Shown: positions 8,981 to 19,302, counted from the stretch's first letter. The stretch is DNA of 64,000 nt from JAXMBX01 sp046349635 (GCA_046349635.1 JAXMBX010000023.1:14486-78485); one strand, 5' to 3'. The notes: generated from the sequence alone by a model not told the origin. Numbers and translations are program-made.

Positions 8981-9619
8981 GTGGTCAATCCTGGTGATGC
9001 AACATCTGAAGGATCTGAGAGTTACGGCAAAGCCCCAGACTCGCCTCCAAAACCGGACTCGATAGGGACATCGGTGGATCGGTCGGAACTCTCCCGCCAG
9101 TTTGAAGCTCACTCGGCCCCTTTGCGGTTGTTTCTGCGGGGGATTCTGAGGGACGACAACCTGACTGACGAAATCCTGCAACGGGTCTCCCTCAAGGTTC
9201 TCACCTCCGGATCCCAGGCTCGTCCCGAATCCTTTCGGGGCTGGCTCTTCCGGGTCGCCTGGAACGAAGTGCAACTGCTCCATCGTAAACAGGCTCTCGA
9301 AGACAAGCATCACCGGCACTGGGCCGAACAGCAACGTGCTGATCAGAAACATCCGCCGACTTTCAACCCGCTCGATCAGTTGCTCAGTCAGGAACGTCAC
9401 GGTCAGGTTCAGCAGTCCCTCAAACAGTTACCCCCCGAGCAGCGACAAGTCCTGCTCCTCCGGATTCAGGAAGACAAAACCTTCGCCGAAATCGCCTCTG
9501 AACTTCAGCTCCCCCTCGGAACCGTCGTCAGTCGCATGCAGGCCGGCCTCAAGAAACTTCGACAACTCCTGCACGATCAGTCCCCCTTGAATGATCAGTC
9601 GCCAGAGAATTTGCCATGA
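8981..9619 (+). CDS. ECF-type RNA polymerase sigma factor
   Basis: A 212-residue sigma-70 family protein. Region 2 runs from about residue 40 (PLRLFLRGILRDDNLTDEIL) and region 4 from about 145 (QLPPEQRQVLLLRI then TFAEIASELQLPLGTVVSRM). A 40-residue polar N-terminus precedes them. No ATG is in frame near the start, so GTG at 8981 is used. The stop overlaps the ATG of the anti-sigma-like gene, and the downstream secreted cytochrome-type genes follow on the same strand, so the sigma factor probably controls this operon. Confidence 0.92.
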   Translation: MVNPGDATSEGSESYGKAPDSPPKPDSIGTSVDRSELSRQFEAHSAPLRLFLRGILRDDNLTDEILQRVSLKVLTSGSQARPESFRGWLFRVAWNEVQLLHRKQALEDKHHRHWAEQQRADQKHPPTFNPLDQLLSQERHGQVQQSLKQLPPEQRQVLLLRIQEDKTFAEIASELQLPLGTVVSRMQAGLKKLRQLLHDQSPLNDQSPENLP

Positions 9620-10189
9620 ACCCCAACTCCTCGTTCGATAAAACCTCCGCTCAATCCGAACTGGAGTGGCGCGCCTGGTGCTACCTCAACGGCGAACTCT
9701 CCGCACACGAGACCCAGGCGTTTGAAGCCCAGTTGCACGAACCCGCCGTCTGTCGGCTGCTCGCCGAACTGATCGAAGTGCAGGCCTCTCTCCAGACCAC
9801 CCCCGCCGCTCCCGCACCCACACCGGTTCTGGTCTCTCGCCCTCAGCCGGTCTCGACCGCGGCTCAGGGTCACCGTTGGTCCGGCATCATTGTGCTACTC
9901 ACGACGACCGCCGCTCTCTGGCTGGTCTTCTTCGGCTCTTGGACTTCCGACTCTGACAACACCCTCGCTCAGCACCGCACCGAATCCCAGCAACTCACCG
10001 CTCTCTGGCTCACTCCGGATGCCGACAACCCCGATGCCGACAACATGGCTGCAACCGGTGATGATTTTCTGAGTGACACGATCCCCGGCTTTAGATGATG
10101 GTGACAACGTCGCCGACAATACCGAAGTCCCCGGCTGGCTCATCGCCGCCGTCACTCCCCCCGATCCCGACACCGACTCCATCGAATAA
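9616..10189 (+). CDS. Anti-sigma-like membrane protein, frameshifted at its C-terminus
   Basis: Starts with ATGA overlap on the sigma gene. Residues 15-55 (YLNGELSAHETQAFEAQL, then AVCRLLAELIE) resemble the N-terminal domain of anti-sigma factors without a full zinc HxxxCxxC site. One membrane span lies at about 88-110, with an acidic Asp-rich exterior. The literal frame ends at 10098, but the +1 frame continues DDGDNVADNTEVPGWLIAAV and stops at 10189, so I place one indel at about 10085-10095. Expected role: sequester the sigma factor of 8981-9619. Confidence 0.7.
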
Positions 10190-10305
10190 CTTTCCCATTT
10201 CCCACCCTCTCCCCCGAGGTTTTTGTAGGGCAGGTGTGCCTGAGGTCGCTGGCCGGATTGCCCAAATGTCTCTGAAACCTCAAATCTCGATCTTCGAATA
10301 AACCT

Positions 10306-11246
10306 ATGAAATCACTCCGCACGCTCGCCCTGCTCCTCACCTTCTCGCTTCTGGCCACGACCTCCCTCCGTGCCGAAGAAAAAACCACCCCCGATAAAAA
10401 CACTCCCGAAAAACCGGTTGCCGAAAAAGCCACCCCCGAAAAATCTGCCGAAAAATCTGCTCCGGAAAAACCCGCTGCCAAACCGCACGCCAAGGCCGCG
10501 AAAGCCAACCCGGCCAAACCTGCTCCCGGTGTCACCGAGGACCAGGCCCAGCAGGCCCTCGCGTTCGCCGCCGAGCAGCACCCCGAACTCGCCAAGCTGC
10601 TCGACACCCTGAAGGCGACCCGCAAAGCCGAATTCCAACGCGCTCTCCGCGAACTCCACATGGCCCGCACTCGTCTCGAAAATATCAAAACGCGCCCAGC
10701 CCGCCCGCTACCCGTTTGAGCTGGAGATCTGGAAGGCCGGCTCGCGTGCCCTGCCTCCTCGCCGCCCAGACCGCCATGGATCCCGCCGGCGAAAAGGCCC
10801 TCCAGGATGACCTCCGCAAAGTTCTCACCTCGCAGTACGAGGCCAAACAGAAACTCCTCGAATGGGAAAAGCAGGAACTCAGCTCCCGTCTGGCCAGGAT
10901 GGACGCCGACCTGAACGCACTCAGGAGAACCGTCAGCAGGACATCGAACAGGATCTGCAGCAACTCCTCCAAGTCAGCTCAGCAGAAGCAGAAGGCCCTC
11001 GAAAATATGCAGGTCGCCCGCAAAGCCAAAAAGAACGCCGCCGCGAAAGCCACCGCTGCCAAGACCGACGCCCCGCAGAAATCTGACCCCGAAAAGTCTG
11101 ACCCCGAGAAATCAGAACCGGAAAAAACGCCGGAAGCAGATAAGAAGACCCGAACCGGACAAAAAAAACGACGACGCCAAAAAGTAACTTTCTCAGACAT
11201 CACCAGCATTCGATTTCAGGACTCTCTGAAACCACGAAGGATCTGA
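10306..11246 (+). pseudogene. Secreted Lys/Pro-rich protein with coiled-coil, four frameshifts
   Basis: Signal peptide at residues 1-22, then a repetitive Lys-Pro-Glu-Ala segment (repeats like TPEK, SAEK, APEK). A helical part follows (QALAFAAEQHPELAKLLDTL, EFQRALRELHMARTRLENIKTR) that belongs to a planctomycete family usually found between the ECF pair and the PSCyt gene. The family's expected continuation RYPFELEIWK is in frame 2 at 10706, LAAQTAM in frame 3 at 10755, QENRQQDIEQDLQQLL in frame 2 near 10930, and the Lys/Ala-rich tail with SDPEK repeats again in frame 3 to 11246. Either errors or real decay. Function unknown. Confidence 0.6.
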
Positions 11247-11247
11247 C

Positions 11248-14200
11248 ATGCTGACTTCATTCCGATACCTCCCTGCGGCCACTCTCTGTTTCTTCTGCGC
11301 CAACGCCATCGCCGCGACCGCAATCGCCGCGGAAAAATCTCCCGCCGCCACCCTCCCCCCCGTCACGCAGCTTCGCCCCCACGACCGTCCAGGAAACTCC
11401 CAGTTTCCAACGGCATATCTCCCCCCTGCTCGGACGGATGGGCTGCAACGGACGCTCCTGTCACGGTTCCTTCCAGGGTCAGGGAGGCTTTCGCCTCTCC
11501 CTCTTCGGCTATGACCTCAAGATGGACTACGACGCCCTCACCAAGGGAGACCATCCTCGCGTCAACAAGGAAAACCCCGATGAAAGCCTGATCCTCGCTA
11601 AGCCTACCCTCACCATGCGGCACAAGGGGGGCAAGCGCCTGGATGTCGACTCCTGGAACTACAACCTCCTCGTCCGCTGGATTGAAGGTGGTGCCCAGCC
11701 CGCCCCCGAAGCTCCCGAGAAGCTCGCCCGCCTCGAAGTCCAGCCCGCATCCATCCGCTTTACCGCTCCCAAAGTCACCGTCCCTCTCAAAGTCATCGCC
11801 CACTGGGCCGATGGATCGTCCGAAGACGTCACTCCGCTCTGCCGCTACAAGTCCAATGATGATGGCGTCGCCAAGGTCGATGACCTCGGCGTGGTCACCT
11901 CCAAGGACAAAGGCGATACCCACATCATCGTCTTCTATGACAATGGCATCGCCAATATCCCCACCCTATTCCCCTATGCCGACCGCAAGCCCGAGGAATA
12001 CGCCTCCATCCAGACTCCCACGCAGATCGACAAGCTCGTCGCCGACAAGTGGAAGACCATGGGACTCTTCCCCTCGGAACTCAGCACCGACCTGGAATTC
12101 CTCCGTCGCGTGACACTCGACCTCACGGGCACCCTCCCCACTCCCGAAGAAATCAACACCTTCGTCGCGGATAACTCCGCCGACAAACGCTCGAAGAAAA
12201 TCAACGAGCTTCTCGAACGACCCACCTATGCCGCCTGGTACGCCACACGTTTCTGCGATCTCACCGGCAACAACCCCACCCAGCTTTCCGAAGCCGTCGC
12301 CCGCCGCGTTCAATCCCAACAGTGGTACGACTGGATGCGCGCCCGCATGGAGGAAAACACCCATTGGGATGAAATCGTCCGCCGCATTCTCCTCGCCACC
12401 AGCCGCAAACCCGGCGAATCCTATACCGACTTCCAGCAGACCATGATCGCCTACTACCGGCAGGACAAGCCCACGAACTACGGCGATCGCGACATGCTCC
12501 CGCACTACTGGGCCCGCACGAATATCCGCACTGCCGACGATAAGGCCCTCAGCGTCGCTCACAACTTCCTCGGCATCCGTCTGCAGTGCGCCCAGTGCCA
12601 CAAGCACCCCTTCGACCAGTGGACCCAGGAAGAATTCAAGCAGTTCGCCGCCTTCTTTCAGCCCATCCAGCTCGGCGCGGCCCCCGATGCGCGACCTCTT
12701 TACGCCCAGCAGCGTGCGGAATTCAAGGGCGATCAGGCCAAGCAGCGCGAAGTCATGAACAAGGGGGAACCCTTCCCCTGGCAGGAAATCTTCGTCGGCC
12801 CGATCCGCGAAGCTCCCAAGCCCGGCGCCGTCGCCAAGCCCGCTCCGAAACCCGTTGCCAAAAAACCGGCTTCCCAGAAACCGGACCCCCAGAACACAAA
12901 CCCCAGCAAGCCTGAAGCTCAGGCCAACGCGACTCCCCAGAACGAGAAGAATGAACTGAAAGAAAAGGGGACCGTCGATCTCGCCGCCGTCGCCAAAAAG
13001 AACGGCGTGAAAGTTGATCCCAAAGACGCCGATGCCGGCATGATGGAGGCGGATGACAAGATGGATGCGCCCCAGAAAATGGACGCACCAGAGAAAACGG
13101 ACGCACCCCAGAAACCAAACGCACCCGCAAAACCAAACGCCAAAGCCAAGGCGAAGGCCAAAGCCGATCCGAAACAGCCCGCCTCCGAAGCCCCCGCCTC
13201 CCAAGCCACAGTCGCCAAGACGGATGGCAAGACCGACGCCAAGACGGACGCCAAGAAGCCCGAACCCAAAAAGCCGAACCCGAAAAAGAAACCCAATCCC
13301 AATGCCGGACTTGTCCGGGTCGCGGCCACCACCGCCACCCTCCCCGGCGGGTCACCCATCACCCTCCACAATGGAGAAGACCCCCGCAAGCACATCTTCG
13401 ACTGGATGAAGCAGAAGGAGAACCCCTGGTTCGCCAAAGCCATCGTCAATCGCATCTGGGGAATGCACTTCGGCGTCGGCATTGTCGATCCCGTTGATGA
13501 CCTAAGTGCCGGCAATCCTCCCAGCAATGCCCCTCTCCTGGATTATCTCAGCCGCGAGTTCGTCGCCCATGACTACGATCTCAAATGGCTGCACCGGGAA
13601 ATCCTCAACAGCCGCACCTACCAGCTCAGTTGGAAGGCCAACGACAGCAACAAGGACGACACCCGTAACTTCAGCCGCGCCCTTCTCCGTCGCCTGCCCG
13701 CCGAAGTTCTCTACGATGCCGTCCAGCAGTCCGTCGCTTCCAAGGCGGAACTGGACAAGGCCGATGAGTCCACCCGCAACCGTGCCATCACCTCCGATCA
13801 GGGGATCAGCGGCGGCGGTCGCGCTCAGTTCGCCCTGAATGTTTTCGGTCGCCCCGTCCGCCTGACGAACTGCGACTGCGAGCGTTCCACTGAACCCAGC
13901 CTTCTGCAGACCATCTACCTGCACAACGACCAGGATCTGCTTGCGTCCCTGCAGAAGAGTGGCTGGTTGCAGGAAATCAATCGCGACCTCGCAAAGACTG
14001 CTCCCCCTTCTCCGAAACTAGTCGCCGCCCGGGAAGAGCGCACCAAACTCAACCAGGAGGTCCGCGGCGTCCAGAAGCAGCTCAACAAGCTCAAAAAGGC
14101 CAAGTCAGAAGACAAGCAGGCCCTCGAAGACCTTGAGAAGAAACTCAAGGCTCTTCAGGCGAAAGCAACTCAACTGGATAAGCAGATCAACCAGATTAAC

Positions 14201-14413
14201 CAGGCCCGCGCCATCCTCGCTTCAGACGTACCGGTCTCCGATCAGGAAAACTTCATCCGCGAGGCCTATCTGCGGACCCTCAGCCGTCCTCCGACCCCGG
14301 AGGAAGTCGATCGTTGCAAGCAGCACCTGCGGGACTCCAAGGACTACCTCGCCAGTTCCCGCGATCTCGTCTGGGCCCTGCTCAATACCAAAGAATTCAT
14401 CGTCAACCACTAA
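11248..14413 (+). CDS. Planctomycete cytochrome-type protein (DUF1549/DUF1553, PSCyt family), one frameshift
   Basis: Large secreted protein. In order: signal peptide; CNGRSCHGS (a CxxxCH variant heme-like motif); an Ig-like BIG2 domain (LARLEVQPASIRFT...DDGVAKVDDLG); DUF1549 (STDLEFLRRVTLDLTGTLP); CAQCHKHPFDQW (CxxCH); a 170-residue Lys/Pro/Ala/Asp-rich insert with DAPQK-type repeats at about 13000-13300; DUF1553 (NPWFAKAIVNRIWGMHFGVG, FVAHDYDLKWLHREILNS); a coiled coil near the C-terminus. The signal peptide is in one frame and everything from SFAPTTVQETP on is in the next, so an indel lies near 11370. Followed by DUF1501, its usual partner. Biochemical role not established. Confidence 0.85.
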
Positions 14414-14422
14414 CCCATTTTT

Positions 14423-14484
14423 GGGTGGCACAGGTTGCCGGTACTCCGGCTACCTGTGTGCGCCAGCACAAGAGGAGAGTTCAA
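14423..14484. repeat. Intergenic repeat family A hairpin
   Basis: GCACAGGTTGCCGG-TACT-CCGGCTACCTGTGTGC forms a near-perfect hairpin and is followed by GCCAGCACAAGAGG. Nearly identical to 28752-28816. Confidence 0.85.
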
Positions 14485-14561
14485 CTTGACTCCCAAGGCC
14501 GGTTTCGAAGTGTCCTCAACGACAACACGAAAACGCAACAACCGTCTCTGATTAATGTTAC

Positions 14562-14602
14562 TGGGTGGCATGCCCACTTCGCGAAGCAGGGTGGGCATGT
14601 CC
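14562..14602. repeat. Intergenic repeat family B hairpin
   Basis: GGTGGCATGCCCAC, loop TTCGCGAAGCAG, then GGTGGGCATGT; arms ATGCCCAC and GTGGGCAT pair. Six copies in the window. Confidence 0.85.
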
Positions 14603-14676
14603 AAGTCTGAAAGCGTCTCTGAAACCCGCAAACACCACGCTCACCGAGCACCACATAACACACACAGGAGTTCTCC

Positions 14677-15969
14677 ATGACCTCGCATAAACTTTGCAAT
14701 GGTGTCCGTCGTCGCGATTTCCTCCGCGCCGGTGCGATTGGTGGCCTCGGACTGACCCTCGGCGACTTCCTCCGCTTCCAGGCCCAGGCCGCTCCCACGA
14801 CCCGTGCGGAACACATGATCTTCGTGAACCTCAACGGCGGCCCCTCCCACATGGACACCTTCGACCTCAAGCCCCATGCCAAGGTCGAACACAAGGGGGA
14901 ATTCAATCCCATCGACACCAATGTCCCCGGCGTGCAGATCAGCGAGCATCTCCCCAAACTCGCCAAGTGTGCCGATAAGTACGCCATCCTCCGCGGCGTC
15001 TCCCACTCCTTCGCCGCCCACGAACTCGGTGTCCGCTACATGAACTCCGGGAACGTCCCCATCACCACCATTCAGTTCCCCTCTTTCGGTGCGGTCCTCA
15101 CCCGCGAGAAGCCCACCCTCCCCGATCTTCCCCCCTTCGTTGCCGTCCCATCCACACCGCAGACCTCCGGCTATCTGGGAAATGAATACGCCCCCATGCA
15201 GACCAATGCCGTCCCCCAGATCGGCAAGCCTTTCTCCGTCCGCGGCGTGACCCTCGGCAACGGCGTCACCGTCACCGATCTCGAACGTCGCGAACACCTC
15301 CTCCAGGATCTCGACAAGGCCTTCACCGGCTACGAGAAGCAGAACCCCCTCCTCTCCGGCCTCGATCGCTTCGCCGAACAGGCCCATCGCATCCTCACCT
15401 CATCCCGCACCCGTGAGGCGTTCGACATCGACAGGGAAGCGGAACCTCTCCGTCAGGAATTCGGCAACCATGCCTTTGGCCAAAGTTGCCTGCTCGCCAT
15501 GCGTCTCATTGAAGCCGGGGTCCGTGTGACCACCGTCGGCTTCGGCGGCTGGGATACCCACGCCGACAACTTCAAGCTTCTGAAAGAGCAACGGCTTCCC
15601 CAGCTCGATGCCGGCCTTGCCGCGCTCTTCACCAACCTCGAGAAACGCGGCCTCCTGAGCAAGACCCTCGTCTGTGTTACAGGTGAATTCGGACGCACAC
15701 CCAAGATCAACCCCAAGGCGGGACGCGACCACTGGGCTCGTGCCATGTTCATGGTCCTCGCCGGTGGCGGCATCAAGGGGGGACGCGTGATTGGTGCCAG
15801 CGATGACGAAGGGATGGGCCCCAAAGATCAAGGTTTCAAGCCCGATGACGTCGCCGCCACGCTCTATCATCAGTTGGGGGTCGACCACCACACCGAGTAC
15901 CACACCTCCATCGGCCGACCCATCATGGTCGTCCGCGACGGCAACATCCTCCCCGAAATCATCGGCTAA
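14677..15969 (+). CDS. DUF1501 domain-containing secreted protein
   Basis: A 430-residue protein of the DUF1501 family (alkaline-phosphatase/sulfatase-like fold). Twin-arginine signal at residues 10-38 (VRRRDFLRAGAIGGLGL). Motifs include FVNLNGGPSHMDTFDLKP near 50, GGWDTHADNF near 290, VTGEFGRTPKIN near 335 and GRDHWARAMFMVLAGGGIKGG near 350. DUF1501 genes almost always follow DUF1549/DUF1553 genes in planctomycetes, as here, and the pair is thought to act together outside the cytoplasm. Likely part of the operon beginning at 8981. Substrate unknown. Confidence 0.92.
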   Translation: MTSHKLCNGVRRRDFLRAGAIGGLGLTLGDFLRFQAQAAPTTRAEHMIFVNLNGGPSHMDTFDLKPHAKVEHKGEFNPIDTNVPGVQISEHLPKLAKCADKYAILRGVSHSFAAHELGVRYMNSGNVPITTIQFPSFGAVLTREKPTLPDLPPFVAVPSTPQTSGYLGNEYAPMQTNAVPQIGKPFSVRGVTLGNGVTVTDLERREHLLQDLDKAFTGYEKQNPLLSGLDRFAEQAHRILTSSRTREAFDIDREAEPLRQEFGNHAFGQSCLLAMRLIEAGVRVTTVGFGGWDTHADNFKLLKEQRLPQLDAGLAALFTNLEKRGLLSKTLVCVTGEFGRTPKINPKAGRDHWARAMFMVLAGGGIKGGRVIGASDDEGMGPKDQGFKPDDVAATLYHQLGVDHHTEYHTSIGRPIMVVRDGNILPEIIG

Positions 15970-15983
15970 GATTTCACATTCTT

Positions 15984-16052
15984 CACCCTCGCCCCCCCGT
16001 GGGAGAGGGTGGCTCGCAGAGCCGGGTGAGGGGGCGGTCCAAATGTCTCTGA
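15984..16052. repeat. Intergenic repeat family C, short form
   Basis: ACCCTCGCCCCCCCGTGGGAGAGGGT hairpin region, then GGTGAGGGGGCGGTCC and the end motif ATGTCTCTGA. Confidence 0.75.
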
Positions 16053-16062
16053 GCCTGATTCC

Positions 16063-16103
16063 CGGGTGCCACTGCGAAGCCGGTACTCCGGATGAGGAGT
16101 GCT
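16063..16103. repeat. Intergenic repeat family A, variant copy
   Basis: GGGTGCCACTGC followed by GCCGGTACTCCGG, sharing the TACT-centred loop of family A, with a diverged right arm. Confidence 0.5.
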
Positions 16104-16107
16104 TCTT

Positions 16108-16875
16108 TCAACTACTCTCGCCCGTAGGGCGCACCACCCACTCTAGGCTGATCCCCTCTGCCCTCTTCCACGCCTCGTTCCAACTCGCAGCATCGTGAAA
16201 CGCATCCTTCCGCACCCGCTTCGCTGCCACCTGAAACGGGACCGTCTCATCACATAAAAACCCCGCCGACATCTCAATCACATTCTTTCCCGTCCGCAGC
16301 AACTGCAACTCTCCCCCCTCCGGCAACTCCAGCACCCGCTCCTCCCCGGGAACAGACAGACACACCCACAGGCTCAACCGGTCAAACAACTGCAAATGCC
16401 GGTAACCCCACTCCTCAACCCTGTGGTGCTCATCCCTAGGCCATCCGGCTAACTCCTCCCGCCACGCCGCCTGCTCCCTCTTCTGCTGCTCCAGGAACCC
16501 CTGCGCCGCGGACGCACTCACACCTTCAGGGAGATGCGCGAGCACCCGCTCCGCCAGAAAACAGAAATGCCGGCTTACCCACAGCCCTCCCCACGCCGAC
16601 CGCTCCGCGCAAATCGCGATGCTCCGCTCCCAGATCCCGGTGGAAATCTCCATCCGCATCTCGTCGAATGCCCGCGGCTCCCCCTCAGGATTCAAATCCG
16701 GGGCCTGCTCCCACTCCCGCCACCCGTCGTCGTGATGCCGCACCGCTTCCAGCCACAGCCCAAACGGATCTTCTTCCTGACCGCTGCTGTGCCATTGCGC
16801 CAGGTCAAACGCCAGCCGCGCATGCTCCAACTGGGAGATGATGACCCACCAGTCCCCGGCCTCTCTCCGCAGCAT
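16108..16875 (-). CDS. DUF3891 family protein
   Basis: A 255-residue cytosolic protein without signal or membrane spans. The pattern WWVIISQLEHARLAFDLAQ near residue 10, then AVRHHDDGWREWE near 43, then WGGLWVSRHFCFL near 95 matches DUF3891, a family of unknown function. The HHDDGW run resembles metal-binding His/Asp clusters of HD-type hydrolases, which is only a resemblance. It lies 17 bp downstream of the membrane-protein gene on the same strand, so they may be cotranscribed. Confidence 0.8.
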   Translation of the reverse strand: MLRREAGDWWVIISQLEHARLAFDLAQWHSSGQEEDPFGLWLEAVRHHDDGWREWEQAPDLNPEGEPRAFDEMRMEISTGIWERSIAICAERSAWGGLWVSRHFCFLAERVLAHLPEGVSASAAQGFLEQQKREQAAWREELAGWPRDEHHRVEEWGYRHLQLFDRLSLWVCLSVPGEERVLELPEGGELQLLRTGKNVIEMSAGFLCDETVPFQVAAKRVRKDAFHDAASWNEAWKRAEGISLEWVVRPTGESS

Positions 16876-16892
16876 GTCCCACCTGCCTTAAA

Positions 16893-17606
16893 TCAGGTGT
16901 TTTCCTCGGAACGCAGTTCCACCTGCAGCACGCTCAGCATCTTCGTCAACTGCGCCTCTTTCCGGTCGATGAACGGCACGTTCTCCAGGATGATCGACCG
17001 CGGCTCATTACTGGGCTGCAGGATCAATCGTCCTGACCCGAACAGGAAATACTCGAATACGTCGTTGATCTCCTTGCTCACCCGCAGGTTCGGGGCCGGG
17101 TACCGTTCCAGGTCACTCAGGAAACCGTGGTGATGCAGCAGTTCGTTCGGCCGGATCTCCCAGAAGTCGAATTGCACCTTGATCAGGATCGACAGGAAGA
17201 TCAGGACCATCGCAAACGTGTACAGGTAGAAGAACGTCGAGTTTGCCACTGGATGGAACGATTTCACGAACCGCGACAGCGCCGGGAACAGGTCCGGGAA
17301 ATATTCGAACAGCAGGAATGCCCCCAGCACGATCGACATGATCACGAACAGCAGCGTCAATGACGCCCCGCGCGGAAAATCGAACCCCACGATGATTAGG
17401 TTGAACGCGAACACCCACAGGAAGACCGACGTCACCACCACCGGCAACCGGCTGGGCGCGATCGGGTCTCCATACGCCTGCATCAGGATCCCCGCGAAAA
17501 ACGCCACCAGCACCGACGGGTACAACGAGATGATCTTCGGATACGAAACCAGGTACACGCGCTCGGCGGGAGGGGCGGTCTTAGGTGTCGGAATCGGGGC
17601 AGTCAT
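16893..17606 (-). CDS. Uncharacterised membrane protein
   Basis: About 237 residues, four hydrophobic segments in the first 150 residues (for example SLYPSVLVAFFAGILM and LIIVGFDFPRGASL), then a soluble C-terminal half with KVQFDFWEIRPNELLHHHGF and the phrase RSIILENVPFIDRKEAQL. No named family recognised. I prefer the ATG at 17606 (MTAPIPTP); upstream extension adds an unconserved leader. Possibly cotranscribed with the DUF3891 gene. Function unknown. Confidence 0.75.
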   Translation of the reverse strand: MTAPIPTPKTAPPAERVYLVSYPKIISLYPSVLVAFFAGILMQAYGDPIAPSRLPVVVTSVFLWVFAFNLIIVGFDFPRGASLTLLFVIMSIVLGAFLLFEYFPDLFPALSRFVKSFHPVANSTFFYLYTFAMVLIFLSILIKVQFDFWEIRPNELLHHHGFLSDLERYPAPNLRVSKEINDVFEYFLFGSGRLILQPSNEPRSIILENVPFIDRKEAQLTKMLSVLQVELRSEENT

Positions 17607-17771
17607 GGTGGTTGGGTCTCGCTGGATGAGATACGGAAATGGGCCGCAACCGGGGTTTCTCACCCCGGTTGATCAGTATTACGCCCTTTTTTCCCGTTCG
17701 GATCAATCCCTCGGATCGATTTCCCGCCCAATTTAACAAACTTCTCCCCGACACTTGAATTCGCAAACTAG

Positions 17772-17879
17772 ACCCTCTCCCCCCCCGATGGGATCAACTG
17801 AGCGTGACCAGATGGGCATCTGGTCATTGCGAAGGCGATAGCGCTAATCTCGGGTGAGGGGGCGGAACATGCGTCTCTT
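17772..17879. repeat. Intergenic repeat family C, long form
   Basis: ACCCTCTCCCCC, then the perfect inner hairpin GACCAGATG-GG-CATCTGGTC, GCGAAGGCGATAGCG, GGTGAGGGGGCGG and GCGTCTCTTGA. Together with 17883-17921 it fills most of the 340-bp gap between 17606 and 17947. Confidence 0.85.
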
Positions 17880-17882
17880 GAC

Positions 17883-17921
17883 GGGTGCCACTGCGGAGGC
17901 GTACTCGCCTCGGCAGTGCAG
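17883..17921. repeat. Intergenic repeat family A, variant copy
   Basis: GGGTGCCACTGCGGAGGCG-TACT-CGCCTCGGCAGTG forms a long hairpin with the TACT loop of family A. It directly abuts a family C copy. Confidence 0.7.
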
Positions 17922-17946
17922 TTGTTCGGAATCCCCCGGATCTACC

Positions 17947-19302
17947 TCACGGAGCGTCCGGAATCATCGCGTTCGGCACCGATGACGTATCCGCCGCCGA
18001 TGTCTCCGTCAACAGCATCCCCGAAATCGCCACGCTGCTCTTCCACAGGTTCGTCAGTGATTCCACGTACGCCAGGTTCGACTGGAAGTACGTTCGCTGC
18101 GCAAACAGCACCTGCAGGAACGGCAATTCACCCCGGCGATACCCTTCCCGGATCAGCTCCAGGCTTTCGCGAGCCTTCGGCAGGATCGCCGTCCGGTAGT
18201 TCTCCACCTGCTGCCGGGCATTCCGGTAGTTCCGATACGCCACCGACAACCGATCGCGCAACGACAGATCCACCTGTTCGGCCATCGCCAGCGAACGGCG
18301 GTATTCCGCCATCGCAGAGTAAATTCCACCCTGGTTCCGGTTGAAGATCGGCGTCGGAATACCCACCTGCACCTGCACGATGTTCTGCTTGATCCCGTAA
18401 TCGCGCTGCACCCACCCCTGCACGTTCGGGTTCGGCCAAGGTTCCACCTGCGCCCGGCGAATCGCGATCTGTGACCGCGCCACCCCCGCCTGCGCCACCA
18501 TCACTTCCGGACTGTTCGCCGTCAGCCAGTCAATCGTGCTGTCCCACTCGAACTCCATCGGAGGAGCATCCAGGCTTCCGTCCAGCGGCACCGGCTGCAT
18601 CAACGGCGTTCCCATCGTCGCCGCCATCTGTTTCCACGAAGTCAGATAAATGTTGCGCGCATTGTTCAACAGGATCTGCGCCTGCCCCACTTCGATTTCA
18701 GCCTGCAGTTTATCCGGCTTGGTCCCTTCACCAGAGGCCAGCAGCTTGTCCGCGATCGTGGCCGCGTTCTCCGCGATCCCCTTCAGTTTCTCCGTCAGCT
18801 CCACCTGACGTTGTGCCCCCAGGATCTCGTAGTACCGCATCCGCACGGCGTTCGTCACCCGGAACACCTGCTGTTGCTGCAACCACGTCGCCTGATTCAC
18901 CGTCTGCGCGGCAATCGCCCGGTTCAGCTTCAGCTTTCCGGCGGTCATGATCGTTTGTTCGACGTATCCGCCTTCCTGTTGAACGTTCCCTTTCCGGGTA
19001 ATCTGCGCGCCGTTGTAGTACAGGATCGGGTTCGGATACAGACCCACCTGCGTCTGCGTTCCCAACTCGATGTCGATCACCGCCGCCGCCTGCACCAGCG
19101 TGGGGTTATAAGCCTCCGCAGTCGCCAGCAGGTCCTCCAGCGACATCGACTCGGGGATCTCTCCCACGTTCTGCGGCGGGGGGACCGCTTCAAATTCGGA
19201 GGGGGGCGCCGGGGCCGGAGTTGTTTGTTGTGCGAACGCCACGGCCGGTAGCCACAGCACGCAGACCACGACCAGTCTCCACCAGATCCTGCATCCCTGC
19301 AT
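17947..19302 (-). CDS. czcC: TolC-family outer membrane efflux protein, CzcC-like
   Basis: Outer-membrane channel subunit of the tripartite metal efflux system encoded upstream. About 451 residues with an N-terminal signal (RLVVVCVLWLPAVAFA) and two long alpha-helical repeats typical of outer-membrane efflux proteins (SLEDLLATAEAYNPTLVQAA; later IREGYRRGELPFLQVLFAQR). The start is taken at ATG 19302 because it places the signal peptide at the N-terminus. Last gene of the minus-strand operon, 414 bp after czcA; a family C repeat lies in that gap. Confidence 0.85.
   Translation of the reverse strand: MQGCRIWWRLVVVCVLWLPAVAFAQQTTPAPAPPSEFEAVPPPQNVGEIPESMSLEDLLATAEAYNPTLVQAAAVIDIELGTQTQVGLYPNPILYYNGAQITRKGNVQQEGGYVEQTIMTAGKLKLNRAIAAQTVNQATWLQQQQVFRVTNAVRMRYYEILGAQRQVELTEKLKGIAENAATIADKLLASGEGTKPDKLQAEIEVGQAQILLNNARNIYLTSWKQMAATMGTPLMQPVPLDGSLDAPPMEFEWDSTIDWLTANSPEVMVAQAGVARSQIAIRRAQVEPWPNPNVQGWVQRDYGIKQNIVQVQVGIPTPIFNRNQGGIYSAMAEYRRSLAMAEQVDLSLRDRLSVAYRNYRNARQQVENYRTAILPKARESLELIREGYRRGELPFLQVLFAQRTYFQSNLAYVESLTNLWKSSVAISGMLLTETSAADTSSVPNAMIPDAP

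Noticed and set aside
14421..14440. Possible sigma-54 promoter in family A repeats (GGTGGCACAGGTTGCC)
   Set aside because: GG and GC are two bases too close and the sequence is part of a dispersed hairpin.
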